In this document: positions 48,811 to 62,169 of the stretch, piece after piece | Position numbering within the stretch: the stretch's first letter is position 1 | Layout of the letters: every line of letters begins with the position of its first letter | DNA from: Burhinus oedicnemus | Taxonomy: Eukaryota; Chordata; Aves; Charadriiformes; Burhinidae | Assembly: GCA_008921705.1 (NCBI GenBank) | Contig: VFFE01007854.1 | Location: 1,414,505-1,478,504 of the forward strand | Reading direction: 5' to 3' | Length of the DNA stretch: 64,000 nt | Translations under genes and position numbers: made by a program | The notes under the pieces: model-generated | Told to the model about the DNA's origin: nothing | What the model saw: the letters and a program-made list of their open reading frames with translations, nothing else | Databases searched by the model: none

Positions 48811-51800
48811 GGCTCTGTCCGTATAGAGCCCACGGCAGCGAGGGCTCAGCCTTGGGCTGGGCTTTTCACCGCCTGCCCTCATAAAAATAATTTGGGTAAA
48901 TGAAACTAGAATTTAACTCTTCTGAGAACAAGTAATTCCTTGCTCATTTACTAAAACCCTTTCTTCAGTATTTCTACCTTTGCAAGGCAGCTCCTCAGAG
49001 GAGTTGCTCAAATTCCTCGCGCGCACCAGCTTTTTTTTCCCCATGAAGTTGCCAGGCTGAAGCTGGTTGATCCCGAACCCAGAGCTGAATGATCCAGCTG
49101 AGCTTTGCCTAATGGCAAATTACTTAGCTTGGGAGTTTGGATCTCTTATTCTTCCCCGTTGGCTTGTTTTGGTTTTTGGTGTTTTTTTGTGTATGTGTAA
49201 TGCTTCTTTTCAGTAACCCTTTGTGAAAATTTGTAAGCTCGGTTACTGTTCTGCTTTATCAAACTCCCCTCCAAGCTTCGCCTCCCCTTTGGTATGCAGT
49301 TCCTTTTCTGCATAGCTGCTCTTTTCACGTCTCATAGCTGCACGTGTGAATAATTCTTTTCATAGGCTCATTTCTTGCTCTCCTTCATTTTCCTAATCCC
49401 CTCCCCAGTTGACATGCAGCTTTACTCACCTGTGTTTCATCGCCTTCATTCAGCAATACCCGTGCCACGTGGCATTTTCCCAGCCATCGGTAGCACGTCC
49501 CGCTGTCCCCATGGCGAGGTGTCACGAGAGCAATGAAACTCTTCTAGCAGTTATTATTCCGGCAGTCTTTATTACAGCATTGCCTATATAACAGGCTGTG
49601 TTCTGTTCAAGAGACATTCGTTAAAGATCTCTTGCACCCCTGCTAGTCTCAAGGTGCGGCATCAAGTATGGAGCAAAGGAAGGTGAAAGTAGGGAGATTT
49701 GCGGTCTCTCTTGCCGGGCCTTGACATCAAGATCCAGAAGATTTGTCCTTTGCTTGACCTGAGCGGGAGCTGAATGTCTTATCTGTAAGAAAAATGCTCT
49801 AACCGTTCCCGATGGGTGCGGTCTGGTGGGTATCGCTGTCCCCCAAAGAACCTGTTCAGACTTCAGGAGCTTTAATACTCTTGAAAAATGCTCTGCGGCA
49901 CTAAAAAAATTCACAGCAAAACCTAAACATTGCCATCCAGCCTCTTTTATATGAACAGCTGAACTCGCTTATATTGATTATACTCTAATTTTCCTTAATA
50001 ATAATAACCGACCTAACTCATATGAATTGTATTTCTATATAACTTTCTCAGATGCTTTTTTCCTCGTTTGTGTGTGTTTCCCTATATTTCATCACAAGTG
50101 GAAGAGGTTCCTCAGTTTTTTATTCCTCATCTGGGAAAGTCTGTGCATCCCTTGCATACAGAGTTTGTTCTGGCAGTTCATTATAAGATACTTGTTCTTT
50201 AATTGGTCCCAAGTTGATATTAATGGACCCTGTTGCTTACTGGACTCCTGTTGATCTCAAGATTCTGGCTTTTTTTTGTTGTTTGTCTGGTTTTTTTCAA
50301 TGGAGATTTAAAACTGAAGATTTTCTGCATGCGGAAATATTGGGAGGCTCCGATGATTGTAACAAAAATTGTACCACCTCTCTCTTTTGTTGAACATGTG
50401 GATTTCAAATTATTGGAAAAATCTGTAGCGTCAGTTGTGCTGGATTTTTTTCTTTTCTTTTTCAGATGTCAAGTTAAATTGTCTGTAGCCAGTTATCTTC
50501 AAGAAATGCTCTATATAGATAATTTGTATCTGATAAAAGATTAATTTACTTGTTCAGGTAACTCTCCAAGAGTCTTCAGTAGTGGAAGACTGATTCTCAG
50601 CTTAACGCCCCTGAACTGCACACTGCATATATGCATTAAATTAGTAGATCAGCGGAGCCAGAACTATGTTGGGGTTGGAAATCTTGGTATGACTTTTGAT
50701 TTTTTTGAATAAGCATATTCCATCCAAGAATTTTAAGACAGTATGGAAAGCTTTAAAGTAAGAAGGGGGAGAGGATAACTAACTTTTTGTTTAGTTTTAA
50801 GAGTCTTAGCTTTAAATAGGGTTCTTGGTTTCCAGGTCCCAAAGAAAACAACGGTGTATTATAAGAAGGACTTCAAGTGAGGCTTTGAAGCTGTGGACGT
50901 TCCACTTCTGAGAAATATGTGGACTTAATAATCTTTCTCAACAAAGAATAGGTTATAAATTTCCAAGTGAGTTAACCTACATGTGTAACCCCAGCACTAC
51001 TTTTTCCATTACGCTCATCCTGAAGCAGGAGGCACTGGCAGATTTCAAGCTGAGACTACTAATTCTGCAAATACTAAGTTCACCTTCAAGCATTTGTAGG
51101 ATGAATTTTACTTCTCAGTCTCTTAGGCTGTAATTAATCTTTGCTTTAAGCAAGCAAGGGGTTACTGCATATTAATCAGAAGGGGTTTCTAGTCCCTGGG
51201 AGGTTTGCGTGGCTTTCCATGCAACTTCCTTCAACTACTGGGTCTGTAATCCGTGTTATGTATTTGAGCCTTAATTTTTATGTGCCCTGTCCATAGAGCT
51301 GCTGGGCATGTTTGCTAACTTGGCACTTCGGCTGGACATCCTTTCTGCCCTGGTGTGGTCTTAGGGAAGAATTTCAGTCCTGCCAGTAGCTGGCACTGCT
51401 GAGGGTGGTGGGTGTCCCTGGAGCCCTTGGACTTCCCCCTTGTTGGAAAAACTGACCTTGCCAAGAGTTGCAAAATGTTGTTGACTGGGGTCAAGTTTCA
51501 GCTGGATGTGCCAAAAGAAAGGATTTATGTAGCCTGTAAAGAAATACGGGCTTGGAAAGGGGAGATAGGTATTAAAGGTCTCAAATGGGGTGATGGGGAG
51601 AAAAGTATTTAAACACTGATGTAAACTTTCATTGACTCCAACAGGAATTAATTGGCAGGGTCTTTTATGTGACTTTTGGGGTTAGATTTCCAGCTGACAC
51701 AAACTGCAAAGCTCCATTGAGCAAGATCTACTGACTTGGAGTAACTGAGAGTTGGGCCCCGTGTGTTTTGCAGAAGACTTGACATCTTTCTTTTTATACG

Positions 51801-52221
51801 TAAGGTTTCTGGATCTAATAGGAGAAAAAATGTCTTGGTCAGAGCACTTATTGTATGAATTACTTCCAGCCTGCTGATGCCCAGTTTTACTCTGAAGTCT
51901 GGGCTCTAAAAAGCTCTTGGGAATAATGTTACATTAAGTTTTAATTTTCTAGTTATTTTTTCCCATATGTAAAAGAAACAGATGACCTAGCTCTTTGCTC
52001 TATAGTCAGCATTCAAGTAAACCAATAAATTTAACATAATCTATTAACAGACCTAAACCTATGATGTCCTAAGTTGCAGACGAGCTGTGTAAACTAACTG
52101 TATAAGTTGCACACCAACTTTAAATCATTGGAAAGCGGTGATAGGAGAAGCCAAACTTGCTGTACTGTAGAGTAACTTTTTTTTTTTCTGCCCATTTGAG
52201 CTGAAAGTCTCCTGATTTTTG

Positions 52222-52257
52222 CAAAGGGATTTATTTATTTATTCATTTATTTTTTTG
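52222..52257. repeat. (TTTA)n tract
   Basis: An imperfect tetranucleotide tract, 'gatttatttatttattcatt' then 'tattttttt'. Confidence 0.85.
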
Positions 52258-55186
52258 TTCCCGCAAAAGCAGTTTGTGTTTTTAACCCAGAACAAGGTGG
52301 TTCCCACATATAGCTCTGGGACTGCTCTTAGACTGAGTTTCAGATCTCCCTGCTGTTCACTGAGAGTTGCCGCTACATCTGTGGGGCAGTAAGTTGCTCT
52401 GTTTGCCATGAGATTCATTAAAATCTGTGGTTAATGAGAGCTTACATCATGCACGCAGGTCTTACAAGTGCAACTGCAGAGTCTCGGTAGATGATGCCTC
52501 AAAGCTGGCTAGATCGCTATTTTATGTGGACTTCGACATCTTCTCTTACACCTTTACTCTCATTCTTCTCATAAGAAGAATTTAAAAGCAATCACAGTTC
52601 TCCACCCTGACACTCCAGAGGAAAAGCAAGTTACTCTCTTATTAAGAGGTCCCCTAATGTAAAAGTACCCTCTCTAGCAATATTTGCTCTAGTAAACTAC
52701 AATCCGAATTTTTCTATTGGTGTGAGTCTGGGATGCAGTTCTTGCACTTTACATCCTTTCTTCTGTACAACCATGCACAGCAGAGTGTCCAACAACAAAA
52801 ATAGGTAATTATTCTTACAGTGACAAAATAGCACAAAGACTTTGATCCACTGCAACGAAAATTCATGTTCATGGTGGTGTGGTTGAGTAAAGGCAACAAG
52901 AAGAATGATCACGGATGGAGCTGCAGGTCCAATTCCAGGAGGTATAACTTTATCCTATTTACATGCAGATAAGAAGTTGCCTGTGCCAGAATTATTTTTG
53001 CTACAGTTACAGATGTTTATTGGGCAAGCATAGCAGAAAAGGCCTAGGAAAAGACTTCAGTTAATTTCCAGAAAAAATATGATAGCTACTGCTTAAGAAA
53101 AATAAAACACCTGAAGAAAAGAAAAAAAAAAGTCCTGTAACGTACAGAAACCTAGCTTGAATGTACCGTGTACCTGTATGAATCTGACTGTACTAATCAT
53201 TGCCTTGTTTTCCTATTAAACTCTCTGCAAGTTATTACAGGGTTGATTGTACATCATGTATTGGCAATTCGGGTTATGGATTAAATTTAAGCAGATATTA
53301 TGAAAACACAGTCTATAACAACAGGGGGAAAACAAGCTCTGTTGATGAAAATGAGCCATGTATAGAGTGAGCTTGTGGTGTGGACACGAAACAATGTTGG
53401 GCTCCAGGTTGCAACATCATAAAACATGAGGATTTGGAGGAAAGAATGAGTTCTGCGTTTATTCTGCCTCCCCCCACCCCCCAATTTGTTCTTATAATAC
53501 AGAAGAGCAGTCAGACCACACAGGCAGTTTGCACAAATCTACACGGTGAAAGTGGGATGGGAAAGCAGAAAGCAGAAGGGTTGGGCATTTTTTATTTCTT
53601 CGGCAGCTGGAAGCTTAGTGTGGCGCTGCCGAATAAAATCGGCTTTGCAGGGAGGAAGCTGTATGATCAGTATAAATGACAGTTTCTTAAGATGTGATGG
53701 TCTGGAACAGAGCAGTTACCTATATATGGTACCTTTGTATCTTCTCAGTAGTAGCAGACAATTTTGAATTCCTTCAGGAAGATGATAAAAAAAAAAAATG
53801 TGCTTTAACCGAAGGGGTTCCAGCAATACTTAGCTAATAATTTCAGACTTAGAAGGACTTCCTTATGAGGAGTGTTTAATTACGGAGCCAAAGAGTTGTG
53901 CAGAGTAACAAGGGCTTCTCAGAAATGGTGATTTAAGCTTTTGTTGTTTGAATTTTGTCATAACACAAAGAGGGGAAAAATCTTGCAAGAGATTTGAAAC
54001 CAATAACCCACATGACAATTAGCTCGCAGGATACCGTGCCAGTAGGTACCATGGAGGCCAAATACTTAGAATTGGAAAAAAATTATTTTTATGGATGATG
54101 GGAACATCTACAATTAGATAGGATTAAAATGGATGGGCAAGGATATAAGTCCTCACGCTTTGGCCAACTTCTATCTGAGGCTGAGAAGAATCTTGCCTTA
54201 TTTGGCAACATATCCCTATCCGTGTAGGCTTTTTGTACCTCTTAGGGATGGAAGGTCATGTAAAACGAACTCCCGTCTGATCCCATGAGACAATTCCTGT
54301 GTTATACAAGAGTGTTAAAATCCCACTAATTGAATTTTCATTCCTAATACTGAGTTCTATCAGCATTTACCTTATTGATGCAACGCATCAGTCAAAAGAC
54401 AGAACAAATCTTTCAAGCCTTGTGTTACTGAAGAGTATACTTTTATTTAACAGCGTTATATATGGTATCTTGACCACATTCTGGACCGATGATTTCTGCA
54501 GGGTAATTTTGCATTGCATTAAAATAATTATCCAGTGCCTTTTGAACTTTGTGTACTCGCGGATAGGTAAATTGTATACTTTAGCAAGCCAGCATGCCAA
54601 AATTGTTATGGAAAAGATTTGCATTAGGAAAATGTAGAATTCCTCCCCCTCCTTCCCATGATAAAAAAAAAAAAATCTCTGTACACAATAGCTGTACTGC
54701 CACATGTCATGGGGACATTGTGTAAATTACAGAGTTACAAATTTGTCAGCCTAACCAAATGTCTGAAAGAATAATGTCATATTAGTTATATTTCAGCTGG
54801 AAGCCTGGCCTGTTTTAACCTTGATTTGTGTGGCAGCTAGCCATACCAACAGCTTGTGCATGGTTGATTATAAACAACTTTGTTTTAATGTAACAAGATT
54901 CTCATTTAATTCCTGGGAGCTTGATGCAGTGGTGATCAAAGATAAATTCAGACATATCCCTGAGGTAAAGGATTAGTTTAGACTGACCAGAAAAGACAGG
55001 GTCCTGAAGATTTCCAGGTTATAAGACCTTTTGTATGCTGTAATTCAAACTTTCTGAAGTTGGATAGTGCACCTGAAGATATATAGATGGAGAATTGCAT
55101 TACGTGCATAGCAAGCCTTAATATAACTTGGACTAGTTGTGATGTAATTCTGCTTTTGGGTGGAAGGACCTGTATGTTCAATGCAG

Positions 55187-55222
55187 ATTATTTTTATTTT
55201 TTTATATTTTTTTATTTTTTAG
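55187..55222. repeat. T-rich tract with single A interruptions
   Basis: Runs of four to seven T separated by A or ATA. It is low-complexity sequence just upstream of the G/T-skewed block. Confidence 0.9.
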
Positions 55223-55385
55223 AAAAGCTTTATTTATTTGGGTTTGCAAGTTATTTTTCCTCTACATTATCTTTACACATTAAAGATGAAAAAATTTATT
55301 CTGGAAGAGCTGGAACCCTTGAAATCTGTTTTCTTTGTCTGGGATGTGTGTGTGAGTCTTGGTTGGATCCTCTTGTGCTGAACCA

Positions 55386-55590
55386 GACACAGATTCAGAC
55401 TTGGGGAAGGGGGGTCCTGGTTTGGTTTTTTTGATATTTCTGGTGGTTTCAGTGTTGTTGGAGGGGGGTGTTTGGGGGTTTTTTTCTTTCATTTTTTTCT
55501 CTTTATTTCATTTGTTTTGGGGTGGATTTTATTTTGGTTTGGGTTTTTTGGTTTGTGGTGGGGTTTTTTTGCGGGGGGTAGAGTTTGTTG
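55386..55590 (+). repeat. G/T-skewed low-complexity block with G-runs
   Basis: About 200 bases on the plus strand are almost only G and T. There are repeated G-runs such as 'ggaggggggtgtttggggg' (55459-55477) and 'gcgggggg' (55571-55578), plus 'ttttggggtgg' and 'gtggtggggttttttt'. Two or more closely spaced G4-G6 runs make G-quadruplex formation possible. The strong strand skew would also favour an R-loop if the minus strand were the template. Long open frames in this block are an effect of base composition. Confidence 0.7.
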
Positions 55591-58500
55591 GTGAGGAATA
55601 AAAGTGTCCTCGTCTGAAGCGGTGCACCCGAGAGGCTCTCTGTCTTTACTGGACTGCCTGTTTTCAGGAGGCTTAAGACAATTGAGTATTTTTGAGATTA
55701 CCACCTCCTTGCCAAGCATCTCAGAAGCTGGGCAAGAAGTTCAAAAAAGGTGGGAGGGATTAAGCTGACATTTGTATGTGACTGTACTTACACACCTGCT
55801 TCCTGAAGAGATTGGGAAGGGACTATGATGTTCACTTTATTTTGAAATCAGCAATAGTCAACTTAGGTCTGTAAATGTCAAATTTGAGGGGTTTGGTTAT
55901 ATGACCATCAAAATCTGAGTTGAACCTTTGAGTGGTTCTTAAGCTTGTGGTGAACTGAATCAAATTGCAGGAATGATCCTTAACTTAATCTTCCCAATAA
56001 ACTCCTGCTACTTTGCAGCTTTATGTCCCTTCTTTGTAAATAGCTGACTTTGAACTTTCCCTCTTTCCTTCCTCTAGGAAAAAGTACAACTCTTGCCTTC
56101 AAACAGATTCAAACCTTTACAAAAACGTGGTTGGTAAGGTTGTGAAAAATTTTGTTCCCCTCGCCCCAGTTTTCAATTCAATATTTTTTTTTGTTTGAGA
56201 GAGCAACAATATAAACCATAAACTTTAATTTGTGCAGTGTTGTCAATGGCGCTGGAGGGGAAAGAGGAGCAACAACCTAAGGTCCTTCATTATGAGTTTG
56301 ATATTTGTGTCATAGGGCAATATGGTGTTGCCCATCATCCTGGTGTTGGGGAATCTTTAGGAGTAAAGATAATGAATCCAGTGCTGCCAGTTTTCATAGT
56401 TACAAATTTCCTTGGCTCCTGGAAAAATGATTATGTGAATGGGGATTTCCAGTCTATAAACACACAGGCACAGATGCTCACATGTACACAAAGACTTTTA
56501 AGGTCAATAACCTTTTGTTCAGTCAGAGGTAAAAATGCACAAATTTGCTAGTATTTATATATATAAAAAATCATATAGTAAAGTTTTCTTTACTCTAAGA
56601 TTCTTGCACAATCTTTGGACTTGCTTTGAGACCTACATTTCTTTTGTGGTTGTCCGTCCATGGGTTTTTGAAACAGGAACCTCACAAAGATTTCTGACCT
56701 CACAAGGTAGCAGAAATTACGCTTCTAAATTCTGCATGAACTTCCAACCAAATGTTCACTTCTGCTTCAGCTACGATATTTCGCCTTCAGTCCAGACTAC
56801 TTGTGATATAAATGTTTCTTGACTCCAAATGGATGCGTCAGTCCTGTTTCTGGGCCAAATTTTCACGGTCCTTTTAAATGCATACTATAGAAACCAAGGA
56901 AAACTCCTGCCCAACATCCACAGAAGACATCAGCTTGTGGAGGTTTCTGACAGTGTGCTTCAGGGACAGGTTTTAAGTCATTTAAAATAGTTGAACCCTC
57001 GTTCTTTTATATTCTCATGCTTATAGCTTGCTGTTTTAAAGACCTGTTATTTTTAAGACTTCATACCAGTGTTAATCAATCTTAGCTGCATGTCCCCAGA
57101 TTATGTATGAAGACAATGTCTTTATGTTTTTATTTGTCGAAGATGACTCTATGCCAAACCAAAGGCTTAATAATCAGTGAGTGCTGGGTGGAGATATTTT
57201 TTGTTTAGCTGTGTTTGTCCTGGAGATTGTTAGGCTGAACTATTTGTTTAAAAGAAACAAAATGAAAATGAGAGGTCTATAGCCAAGTTTTCACATGATC
57301 CCCTTGCTCACTGGCACTTGCTGAGACAGGAAAAGTGATGGCTAGTGCTTCAAAAATCTTTTGTGCTCTCATTTTTTGGAATTTGAGCTCCTAAGACTAG
57401 CCTGAGCACTGGGTTGTTTTGGGGTTTTTCCACCCCCCCGATCTGCACAGTCTAAAATTAAGACATTGGTTGGAAAGTTTTTAAGTCAGTTCTTGTTAAG
57501 GCATCTCCTTCGAGGCACCAGCCACCTTTAAATGTTCTTGACTTCAAAGAGTGCTGATGATTGGATTCCATGCTGGCATATCAAATCTTTGAAGCAGACC
57601 TCCAGCCTGGGAAGGTATGCTTTCCTTAGGTTTTTGAACCTCTCTTACCATTTCTTCTCTGCAAATCTCTATTGTTTCTAATACTGCGTTTAACTTTACT
57701 GTGAACTTTTGTTTGGCAAAGAAATGTATTTGCTTGTTTGGGGCAGGCTGAGTTTTACTGCTTTGCTTGAATTTCCTAGCGTTCTCCAAAATCACAGTGG
57801 TTTACTTGGGAATCTTGCCAGAGTTTTAGACTTCAAATAGTGATAGTAAGATTTGTGTGCTCATTTGAGGCTTACATAAGGCTAAAGCTAATATTTGTGG
57901 GCATGATTAAATGTGTTTGGTATTTTGGGGGGGAGGGATGTATCTAGCTTATGAGTTATGCTTGCTGCCTTGTGGGGATTCGTATGAAATGTAGCAGCAA
58001 CTCAACAGGTTATCAGGAGAGGGAGAGTTAGTGCATAGTGCCAATACTCGTAAATCAGTAGATTAGTGCCTGCCTTACACCTCCTAATCAACATACACGT
58101 AATCAGTAAACAAGTGTTGTATTCATATACAAAATAGAATTTTTATCATTCTTCTGCTTCAAACCATGTGACACTGCAGTGAAGCACTTGCAGGAGGTGA
58201 GTTAATACACGTTTGACAGTTGCAGCCAAAAAAACCCCAAATAAACAAAACAGAAAATCATGAATGCTAACATAAGGCAGATAATTGGGATGTGGGAGGT
58301 GAATGTCCACATTTGAACTTTTGAACTGTCAAGCATAAAAGCCTGCTGCTTCTTCTCTGCAACTGGTAACAAGCTGGTTGTAAATTTTGTGAACACCTGG
58401 ACTAAAGAAAAGTGGCATGTGCTAAGTCTGCCAATTAATAAAGAGAGATAACACTGATGCATCAATTAACAGGCTGATCACTTACTGTCCTTCTTCACAT

Positions 58501-60129
58501 AGACTACTTTGATTGGTAAATGGGAAGTTTGGGGGCTCAGAAAGAAAAAGGGACTCAAAAGATATGTTCCTAGAAAGAAGTGGTCTTTAGAGAGGAGGAG
58601 GAAAAGAAGGCTTAGAAAGAAGAAGATGAAGATCACAACTGGAGGAAAGATCTGTAAAGTGAAGCTAGTCCTGGAGATGAGGAAAACAGGAAGAGCTGAA
58701 TGTTGGGGGATGCCTGGAGACCTTGACCAGTGATGCCCAAGATGGGTAACCACAAGCAGTGGCACAGCACGGACCAGCACAACGTCCTACCGGACCTTCC
58801 TGGAGTGGGGATGTTGATACATTGTGAATGTAGCATGAATGTAGTACGTGAGGTGATCAAGTAAGGTAAATCTGAATGTCCTTGGTTCCTAAATAACCAC
58901 TTACACTGCCACGAATGGGCTGCTGAAACATTAACAGATATTCAAGCCTACATATATAAGGGCACTCCTTAGGGTGGTGGTATGTAGCAATTTTTAAAGT
59001 GCAAAACAAATTCTGGCTCCTAGATTTAAACATGTCATGCATATATATGCACACATATGATATACAGGCTCGAAGATGATGTGGAATTACAGTAATTCCA
59101 TAAATGGAATGGTATAGTAGGTTGCGGGACTGTAAACAGCAATGTAATCACACGTATTTTCCAGAGGAGATAGTGGTTGCCATTTCAGTGCCAGTCCACT
59201 TCCAAAAGCACAAATAAGCTTGAAACATTTTGAATTAAACGGTGTTCTGTGAAGAGTGGGTAGGATTCATTACACACATTCCTAATTAGGTCTTTGAATA
59301 GAAATGATTTTATGTAGTATTAAATAACATGTTTTGCTTTGAACTCTCAGACTCCACTCTAATCACCTTCCAGCTTTCTTTGATACTCTTGGGTACAAAC
59401 TACCCCCCTCTCTTTTTCCTCAAACAGTCTGTCAAGGGTTGTTAGCTGTGGCAAGGGGGTCCTCAGAGAAGGGAGTAAGTCAGTGACATAATTGGTTTCC
59501 TCTCAGAAATGTGTATGAATGAAGATAGTTGCATCTGTTAGTGAGTACAGAGATAAACTTTCCATGCTTTGATTAGGAGACTTTTGATAGAAATTATTTG
59601 TGTACACATTTTGCAGCTAACCTATTTTAAGGAAAAATTTGAATAAATAGGATATTTGTACCTCCTAAAAAAACGAGCCTTTAGTAAAAGTGAAGGAAAT
59701 TATAAACTATTTTAAGTGGCTTAACTTTGCACAGGAGAGACACAGAAAGGTAGGTGCAACACCCTGGTCTGTGTCTTGAAGCTGGAATAAAGGAGATGAC
59801 AGGTGTAGTTATTATTTGAATATCTTCCTACATAAAGCTAATAAACCATTTTTCACCTGATCTTCTTGGGGCTTTAAAACTCCTCCTAGCATAGGTGCCT
59901 CTCCTCCAGCAGGTCCTCTTTATAGCCTTCATCACTGATGGTTTGGAAAGTTAGAGGGGAAGTATCTCTTCTCCTGCCCTCATCTCCTTCTCTAAACATT
60001 AATTGAAGTTAATGTTAAAACATAAATCTAAGCAGAATCCAGGTGTCAGACCCCAAAATCTCATCGTTTAGGTTAGCTTGGATATACAGGAGCTGTATTA
60101 GCCCAAGCAGAAGAAAGAAAGCAATCTTG

Positions 60130-61187
60130 TAGGTGGATTGAGAGCTGGCTGTGTGACAGAACTCAGAGGGTTGTGATTAATGGAGCAGTGTCAAGTTGGA
60201 GGCCTGTAACCAGTGGTGTCCTCCAGGGGTCAATTCTCAGTCCAATCTTGTTCAATATATTCATCAATGATCTGGATGAGGGGACAGAGTGTATCCTCAG
60301 CAAGTTTGCTGATGATACCAAGCTGGGAGGGGTGGCTGACACTCCAGAGGGCCGCGCTGCCATCCAGCGTGACCTGGACAGGCTGGAGTGCTGGGCAGAG
60401 AAGAACCTAATGAGGTTCAACAAGAGCAAGTGTAGGGTCCTGCACCTGAGGAGGAAGAATGCTAGGTAGCAATATAGGCTAGGGGTGGACCTGCTGGAAA
60501 ACAGCTCTGAGGAGAAGGATCTGGGGGTCCTGGTAGAGAGTAAATTATCCATGAGCCAGCAATGTGCCCTTGTCGCCAGGAAGGCCAATGGAATCCTGGG
60601 CTGCATAGGGAAGAGTGTGGCCAGGTCGAGGGAGGTCATTCCCCTCCTCTACTCAGCACTGGTGAGGCCACAACTGGAATACTGTGTCCAGTTCTGGGCT
60701 CCCCAGCTCAAGCAGGACAGGGAACTACTGGAGAGAGTCCAGCGTAGGGCAACAAAGATGACTGGGGGATTGGAGCACCTCCCTTAGGAGGAAAGGCTGA
60801 GAGAGCTGGGACTCTTTAGCCTGGAGAAGAGAAAGCTGCGGGGAGACCTTATTCTTGCTTAGAAGTATCTAAAGGGTGGGTTGAAGGAGTATGGAGGCAG
60901 ACTCTTTGCAGTGGTTCCCAGTGACAGGACGAGGGGCAACAGGCACAAGCTGGAACACTGGAAGTTCCATTCAAACCTAAGAAAAAACTTCTTTAGGGTG
61001 AGGGTGCCAGACCAGTGGAACGGGCTGCCCAGGGAGGTTGTGGAGTCCCCTTCTCTGGAGATTTTCAAGACCCGCCTGGATACAGTCCTGAGTAATGTGC
61101 TCTAGGCATTCCTGCGTCAGCAGAGGAGTTGGACTAGATGATCTCTAGAGGTCCCTTCCAACTCTGAAAATTCCTTGATTCCGTAAA
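60130..61187 (+). mobile_element. CR1 LINE, 1.06 kb copy, frame broken only by TAG codons
   Basis: The 5' truncation lies between motifs A and B of the reverse transcriptase; the copy begins at [15 protein letters not shown]. Motif B is changed to [12 protein letters not shown] (usually a P before QG). Motif C is intact (FADD, 60305-60316). Then follow [79 protein letters not shown] and [17 protein letters not shown]. From 60131 to the terminal TAG at 61103-61105 the frame never shifts. The only breaks are TAG at 60467-60469, 60785-60787 and 60860-60862. The 3' UTR has 'gttggactagatgatctcta' and 'aggtcccttccaac' and ends in a diverged terminal motif. The third TAG matches the one in the copy at 29512-30010. 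Confidence 0.95.
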
Positions 61188-61657
61188 GACAGCTTAGGCA
61201 CTGAGCAAAAACATTTGGTCTGTAGTCCTACACGGGGAGCTCTCAAACTATCCTATAAGGACAGTCACAAATTCTTATAGCTTCAGGTACTTTACCTGCT
61301 GGAGTTGAAAGAGGCTGGATCATCTGTAGTCAAATTCCAGTGGTGACTGAGACTCCACTCCAAACCAATGCTGCCATTAAAAGTAGACCAATGTTGGCTC
61401 TGAGCCAACTAAGACTAGGTTAGATTATAAAAATATATAAATATGTCTATGAACAAAGATCCTTTAAATTAGGTCAAGTGAAGTTACTCTGTAATCACAG
61501 GCATGGCTCTAGTGCAGTATTAGTTGGGTTATTTTTCTCTTTATGCAAGTCTCTGTCTTAGAGAATTGTACTCATGTAACTGCTGGCCAAATGCCTGACT
61601 GCAATTTCTTTCTGTCAAATGAAGACACAAATACAAGAACAATTTAATTTACATAGC

Positions 61658-61671
61658 TTTTTTTTTTTTTT
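61658..61671. repeat. Poly-T tract
   Basis: A run of 14 T bases. Simple homopolymer. Confidence 0.9.
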
Positions 61672-62145
61672 AGATGCTTTACAGTGATTTTTAGAGAGTT
61701 GTCCAAGCAGATGGTGGCCCTACCAATTTCGGTGTGGCTTTCAAAATCTGCCAGAAACAGTGGCAAATACTTGGAGCAGTTTGTCAAGGCTCAGTTCTTT
61801 GCTGCTTAAAAAATATGTAAATATATATACTGTTATCCATTTTCATGTCGGTTGAGTAGATTAAGATCTACATGAGCTAGGCTCAACTCATGAAGGACTG
61901 AGTGTATCTTTAGCATCTGTGCTGCAGCTATTTACCTGTACAAGGAGTTTGACAGGGATGATGTCCAGGTAGATGCATTATTAAATGAGGGGGGCAGGCT
62001 GCCAGCATTTGCACCAAGGTCCACCACTCGGAGAGATAACGTGCTGCACACTACTGTATGAAACTGGGGCAGGCGTGAAACGTTTGAATTTTCTTGTATT
62101 AATGCTGTGGTTGTACCACGTCTCCTTTCCGCTGGTTGCTGGCTG

Positions 62146-62169
62146 AAAAAAGAAAAAAAAAAAAAAAAA
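62146..62169. repeat. Poly-A tract with one G
   Basis: Six A, one G, then 17 A. No retroposed gene body is recognised upstream on the plus strand. Confidence 0.9.

Larger units (their letters stand above)
48811..60129. other. Long unique AT-rich non-coding stretch
   Basis: More than 11 kb without a recognisable gene or CR1 copy. It holds simple repeats, a G/T-skewed block at 55386-55590 and a purine-rich block near 58560-58630 (GA-rich; the frame there is a low-complexity run of R and K). Open frames up to 115 codons (for example 55087-55434 and 56237-56551) show no known motif; several gain length only from T-rich or G-rich low complexity. Confidence 0.55.

Noticed and set aside
58560..58640. 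Arginine/lysine-rich frame resembling a basic nuclear protein
   Set aside because: It is the translation of a GA-rich low-complexity tract; other frames are equally biased.
60163..60639. 158-codon minus-strand frame
   Set aside because: Antisense shadow of the CR1 copy at 60130-61187.
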